A stretch of DNA of 64,000 nt from Bacillota bacterium (lineage in GTDB: Bacteria > Bacillota_A > Clostridia > Lachnospirales > Lachnospiraceae): the NCBI GenBank assembly GCA_023407175.1, contig JAEYMU010000035.1, positions 186,001-250,000 of the forward strand, written 5' to 3'. Both the position numbers and the translations under genes were made by a program. Each line of letters starts with the position of its first letter. Position 1 is the first letter of the stretch. The notes beneath the pieces were generated by a model that had not been told where the DNA came from, ran no database searches, and worked only from the letters and a program-made list of their open reading frames with translations. Shown here piece after piece: positions 62,904-64,000 of this stretch.

Positions 62904-63674
62904 ATGAATATTATTGTATGCATCAAGCTGGTTCCTTCTGTAATGGAGGTAGCGATGGATCAGCAATATACTATAAAACGGGACAGTGTGGTTCAGACGG
63001 TGAACCCTGCGGATGAAGCGGCACTGGAAGCAGCACTCAGGATCAGGGGAAATGGGTCGGTTACCGTAGTAACCATGGGTAAGCAATCAGCAGAGGAGCC
63101 CCTGCGCTCAATGCTTTCCCGGGGTGCCGACAGAGCTGTTCTGGTAACGGATCAGGCTTTTGCCGGAGCGGATACCTATGCGACAGCCAAAACACTGTCT
63201 GCGGCAATCCGCTTCCTTGGGAATTTTGATCTTATCCTTTGCGGCAGAAGGGCAATTGACGGTGAGACCGGGCAGGTACCGCCGGAGCTTGCGGTGATGC
63301 TTGGCCTTGTGTTTGTTACAAACTGCACGTCTGTCAGCTGCAGTGATGGTGTGATAGAATGCCTAAGGCTTCTGGAGGATGGGACGGAAGAGCTGAAGAC
63401 TGATGCCCCGGCGGTTCTGTCCCTGTGTGAATACAGTTATCCTTTACGGCCGTCCAGTATTCAGGGATTAAGAAGGGCAAAGGAACAGCAGGTTATGACA
63501 CTGACCCATGAACAGCTTGGACTGGAATATGAAGATTGCGGCCTGGCAGGTTCCCCAACACGTGTCAGAGCTGTAACAAGGCAGGTCTCAGGGGTGCGTA
63601 ATGCTAAAATAGCAAATGATATCAATGAGGGAATTACAGTAATGAAAGAATTAATTCGCGAGGTTGTGAAATAA
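62904..63674 (+). CDS. etfB: Electron-transfer flavoprotein beta subunit, second copy
   Basis: 256 residues. EtfB fold: MNIIVCIKLVPSVMEVAMD, VNPADEAALEAALRI, SMLSRGADRAVLVTD and DLILCGRRAIDGETGQVPPELAV. It is clearly different from the EtfB at 49843-50631, so it is not a recent duplicate. It begins 4 bases after the Fe-S gene and overlaps the next start by one base. Confidence 0.93.
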   Translation: MNIIVCIKLVPSVMEVAMDQQYTIKRDSVVQTVNPADEAALEAALRIRGNGSVTVVTMGKQSAEEPLRSMLSRGADRAVLVTDQAFAGADTYATAKTLSAAIRFLGNFDLILCGRRAIDGETGQVPPELAVMLGLVFVTNCTSVSCSDGVIECLRLLEDGTEELKTDAPAVLSLCEYSYPLRPSSIQGLRRAKEQQVMTLTHEQLGLEYEDCGLAGSPTRVRAVTRQVSGVRNAKIANDINEGITVMKELIREVVK

Positions 63675-64000
63675 TGTCAAAGAACGATATATGGGTCATA
63701 GGGGACAAAATAATTCCATATAATCTGGCCTTGATATCCAAAGCGAGAGCGATGGCGGATATCTGCGGAGGAAGCGTGACAGCGCTGAGCCTTTATGAAG
63801 ATAATCCACAGGACTGTATTCGGGCAGGAGCGGACGGGGTATATCTGCTCCGAGGCCTTCAGGAGGTATCGGACGATGCGGCAATTGCCGAAGCTTTGGC
63901 CGGAATCATAAGTAAGGATAAACCCGGTACTATACTTTTTCAGGCGACAATACGCGGGAGAGCCATTGCTCCTGCCATAGCGGCAATTCTGGGTACAGGG
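63674..64000 (+). CDS. etfA: Electron-transfer flavoprotein alpha subunit, N-terminal part
   Basis: 109 residues are seen before the window ends. The pattern IWVIGDKIIPYNLALISKAR then ILFQATIRGRAIAPAIAAILG is that of the N-terminal EtfA domain. Unlike the EtfA at 48614-49828 it has no ferredoxin-like extension; Fe-S clusters come instead from the separate protein at 61823. The ATG overlaps the stop of EtfB. The FAD domain lies beyond the window. Confidence 0.9.
   Translation, partial: MSKNDIWVIGDKIIPYNLALISKARAMADICGGSVTALSLYEDNPQDCIRAGADGVYLLRGLQEVSDDAAIAEALAGIISKDKPGTILFQATIRGRAIAPAIAAILGTG

Noticed and set aside
1..64000. tRNA, rRNA, CRISPR array, prophage or transposase genes
   Set aside because: Looked for and not seen on either strand, though short RNA genes without strong hairpins could be missed by eye.

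Overview
The window looks like chromosomal DNA of an anaerobic, monoderm Firmicute of the Lachnospiraceae (Clostridium cluster XIVa) type. This is inferred from protein families seen together (DUF1836, YerC/TrpR, DUF5050 and probably DUF5057 proteins, LarA, an electron-confurcating-type lactate dehydrogenase with Etf, sugar ABC importers without their own ATPase), PTPTP-style linkers in exported proteins, purine-rich Shine-Dalgarno sequences with frequent TTG/GTG starts, and moderate G+C. No rRNA, tRNA, CRISPR array, phage or insertion sequence was recognised.

Layout. (1) 1-4861: tail of an ABC ATPase, a small zinc-ribbon membrane protein, a chemotaxis receptor, an HD-domain protein and, convergent, an ABC-F ATPase. 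(2) 5380-24159: one long type IV pilus locus on the plus strand: pilB, pilT, pilC, major pilin, pilD, a PilM-PilN fusion, pilO, four prepilin-like or PilX-like proteins and a 1642-residue exported protein that is a candidate pilus-tip adhesin. (3) 24190-34796: housekeeping and envelope genes (GtrA, RlmI-like methyltransferase, FolC, DUF5050 protein, chorismate mutase/prephenate dehydratase, HtrA, and an MBOAT plus SGNH pair likely to O-acylate an envelope polymer). (4) 35049-44705: BlaI/M56 regulatory pair behind a clear operator, an orphan solute-binding lipoprotein, an MBL-fold hydrolase, an Lrp/AsnC regulator, PcrA helicase, DUF1836 and YerC regulators. (5) 44871-50631, minus strand: etfB-etfA-FAD dehydrogenase-larA-rpiR, resembling the lactate-oxidising lct operon of acetogens. 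(6) 50948-64000, plus strand and divergent from (5): a catabolic operon with FGGY kinase, ThuA-like protein, sugar ABC importer, FucI/AraA-like isomerase, class II aldolase, PfkB kinase, DUF4867 protein, then a second FAD oxidoreductase, Fe-S protein and EtfB/EtfA (cut by the window end).

How it fits together. The pilus locus holds a nearly full Gram-positive type IVa machine with extension and retraction motors; its PilB carries an MshEN-like c-di-GMP-binding domain, and the giant last gene has an EF-hand-type loop recalling PilY1. Regions (5) and (6) are transcribed from divergent promoters that share a near-identical 15-bp motif, so both probably answer to the RpiR-family regulator in (5). 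I infer one sugar or sugar-acid pathway feeding electrons through two different Etf systems; the substrate is unknown.

Two families of short repeats stand out: a double-hairpin element with a built-in Shine-Dalgarno placed directly before pilO and before the Lrp/AsnC gene, and a palindromic intergenic repeat bounded by GTTAC/GTAAC-type ends in two or three places.
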